From the NCBI GenBank assembly GCA_026398535.1, contig JAPLSQ010000122.1:1-64000 (forward strand): a DNA stretch of 64,000 nucleotides. Direction: 5' to 3'. The notes under the pieces were generated by a model. The model had not been told where the DNA came from and did not search any database. It was given only the letters and a program-made list of their open reading frames with translations. Position 1 is the stretch's first letter. Each line of letters begins with the position of its first letter. This DNA is from Candidatus Sumerlaeota bacterium (lineage in GTDB: Bacteria > Sumerlaeota > Sumerlaeia > Sumerlaeales > Sumerlaeaceae). Shown in pieces: positions 62,699-64,000 of the stretch. The position numbers and the translations under genes are program-made.

Positions 62699-64000
62699 AT
62701 GAAAGTCCCAACCGACACAAGCCCCCAATTACAATGTCATGTGATCTCCAACACCCATTGGGACCGCGAGTGGCGCTATCCGTTTCAGACCTATCGCATG
62801 GATCTTGTGGACATGATGGACCGTCTGCTCGACATTCTGGAAACCCAGCCGGCATATCGCGCTTATTATCTCGACAGCCAGACGGTCATGCTCGAGGATT
62901 ACCTGGAAATCCGGCCTGAGAATGAGAACCGTATCAGGAAGCTGGTGAAAGCCGACCGTCTGCAGATCGGGCCGTGGTATACACTGCCGGATGAATGGGG
63001 ATGCCATGGTGAGGCGCTTGTGCGGAATCTGCTCATGGGTCACCGCGTGGCGAAACGCTTCGGCCCTGTTTCCAAAACGGGGTATACGCCGTTCTCCAAT
63101 GGGCAGATATCGCAGCTTCCCCAGCTTTATCGAGGTTTTGGCATCGATTCATGCTTCTTCTACCGTGGTATTGGAAAGCATTTGGCAAAGAGCGAGTTTA
63201 TCTGGGAGGGAGCTGACCGCTCGCGGGTGTTCGGATTCCGCTTTGGCGATTATGCGCGATACAATTATTATTACCTGGTTTACAGGCCTGGTTTGCTTGG
63301 GCGATTTGCGAAGGACAGGGATTACATCTGGAACCCCGATGAGATCCCTTACAAGGTTGCTGTCGCGCAGTCAGCGGATCGGCAATACCGGTGGATGAAC
63401 CAGAAGCTGAAAGTGCATCCTGGCAATCTCATGCAGGCCGCGGATGATGCCCGGCGGTTCACAGAAGCGGATGCGACAACACGCCATTTGCTCTATATGA
63501 TGGGGCATGACCACTCATTTGCCGCGCGGGAGGAAATCCCACTTATCGATGCGTTGCGCAAGGAATTGGGCGACGGGCGCGAGATCATCTTCCACAGCTC
63601 GCTTAATGATTACATGAAGGCGTTCCGCAAGGAGGCTCGTGTTCGATCCGTTGTCCGGGGCGAAATGCGCCACACGCTCAAGGAAGGATTGTGGACGACA
63701 CTCATGGCCACAATTCTCTCCTGCCGGCTTTACCTCAAGCAACAGAACTGCCGTGTTAATTCGATGATAATCAATGCTGCTGAGCCGCTTGCGGCGATGG
63801 CATGGTTGAGCGGTTCGGAATACCCCGCGCGCCATCTTGAGATCGCTTGGAAGAAACTGCTTGTAAACCATGCGCACGACGCCATCGGCGGATGCAGCGT
63901 TGATCAGGTGCACACGGAGATGCAGGCGCGCTGGAGCGAGGTGGAGGCGATCAGCGATGAATTGTGCCGCCGCTCGATGCGCGACCTCATCTGCCGCATA
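62699..64000 (+). CDS. GH38 alpha-mannosidase-like protein, N-terminal part, with altered catalytic signature
   Basis: 434 codons open to the window end, so the protein is truncated. The start is ATG 62699 (MKVPTDTSPQLQCHV). The N-terminus has the GH38 zinc motif NTHWDREWRYPFQTY. The nucleophile region differs: instead of the canonical PDSFGH or DPFGHS, it reads GYTPFSNGQISQLPQLYRGF, so the Asp nucleophile and the zinc His are replaced. GH38-like folding continues (FGIDSCFFYRGIG, GHDHSFAAREEIP, VNHAHDAIGGCS, with His-Asp from the later zinc region). No signal peptide. Upstream are the PgeF-like gene and a 96-base gap. Whether it is an active mannosidase is uncertain. Confidence 0.85.
   Translation, partial: MKVPTDTSPQLQCHVISNTHWDREWRYPFQTYRMDLVDMMDRLLDILETQPAYRAYYLDSQTVMLEDYLEIRPENENRIRKLVKADRLQIGPWYTLPDEWGCHGEALVRNLLMGHRVAKRFGPVSKTGYTPFSNGQISQLPQLYRGFGIDSCFFYRGIGKHLAKSEFIWEGADRSRVFGFRFGDYARYNYYYLVYRPGLLGRFAKDRDYIWNPDEIPYKVAVAQSADRQYRWMNQKLKVHPGNLMQAADDARRFTEADATTRHLLYMMGHDHSFAAREEIPLIDALRKELGDGREIIFHSSLNDYMKAFRKEARVRSVVRGEMRHTLKEGLWTTLMATILSCRLYLKQQNCRVNSMIINAAEPLAAMAWLSGSEYPARHLEIAWKKLLVNHAHDAIGGCSVDQVHTEMQARWSEVEAISDELCRRSMRDLICRI

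Noticed and set aside
1-64000. CRISPR array, insertion sequence or prophage
   Set aside because: No regularly spaced direct repeats, transposase or integrase motifs, or phage structural genes were seen in any frame.

Overview
The window comes from a Gram-negative-type bacterial chromosome of moderately high GC. It carries heptose/LPS genes, two lipoproteins, an SppA protease, a type IV-pilin-like pseudopilin and many secreted carbohydrate-active proteins. The mix of Gfo/Idh/MocA oxidoreductase, ThuA domain, two uroporphyrinogen-decarboxylase-like proteins, GH57 and GH38 enzymes, and a pseudopilin of the 'AFTLLELLIV...VPNF' type suits uncultured polysaccharide-degrading lineages such as Sumerlaeota, Hydrogenedentota or the PVC group. 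That placement is inference from gene content; no rRNA gene is present to settle it.

Layout. 0-3.7 kb: a partial lipoprotein gene (-), a zinc-ribbon protein, a YkgJ-type cysteine-cluster protein and a cardiolipin synthase (-). 3.8-10.5 kb: nuoJKLMN, the membrane arm of complex I, ending in an overlapping small ferritin-like gene; the rest of nuo is not here. 10.6-14.9 kb: a frameshifted GH57 glycosidase with a starch-binding module (-), a secreted TIM-barrel-like protein, and ribosomal protein L31 (-). 15.1-21.3 kb: heptosyltransferase, heptose-phosphate adenylyltransferase and a 1.5-kilo-residue secreted subtilase. 21.5-26.9 kb: a phosphate permease with a broken partner gene, a Pho-box-like promoter, a glycosyltransferase/methyltransferase/flippase cassette of lower GC, and the collapsed remains of a hybrid histidine kinase. 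26.9-34.8 kb: M16 peptidase (-), Gfo/Idh oxidoreductase, ThuA protein, a large secreted protein of unknown family, a patatin lipoprotein and a PfkB kinase (-).

35-48.3 kb: L25, RNase R, a LolA-like exported protein, an isopropylmalate-dehydrogenase-family enzyme, then a two-component neighbourhood: an NtrC-like regulator without GAFTGA, a receiver-HPt protein and, after two acetyltransferases and SppA, a histidine kinase. 48.3-53.8 kb: an in-frame orotate phosphoribosyltransferase/UroD-like fusion, dUTPase, tRNA-Leu(CAG), a GT4 glycosyltransferase and a GT-C-like membrane protein. 53.8-64 kb: glutamate synthase large subunit, a second UroD-like protein, a pseudopilin, a three-gene overlapping set (membrane protein, THEP1-like NTPase, PgeF-like protein) and a partial GH38 alpha-mannosidase-like gene.

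The genes are mostly housekeeping and envelope functions, not one large accessory system. The parts most worth following are the PyrE-UroD fusion, the GH38 protein with substituted catalytic signature, the NtrC-like regulator that has lost its sigma-54 contact loop beside a receiver-HPt protein, and the glycan cassette bordered by a Pho box and two internally deleted genes. I found no CRISPR array, insertion sequence or phage module.
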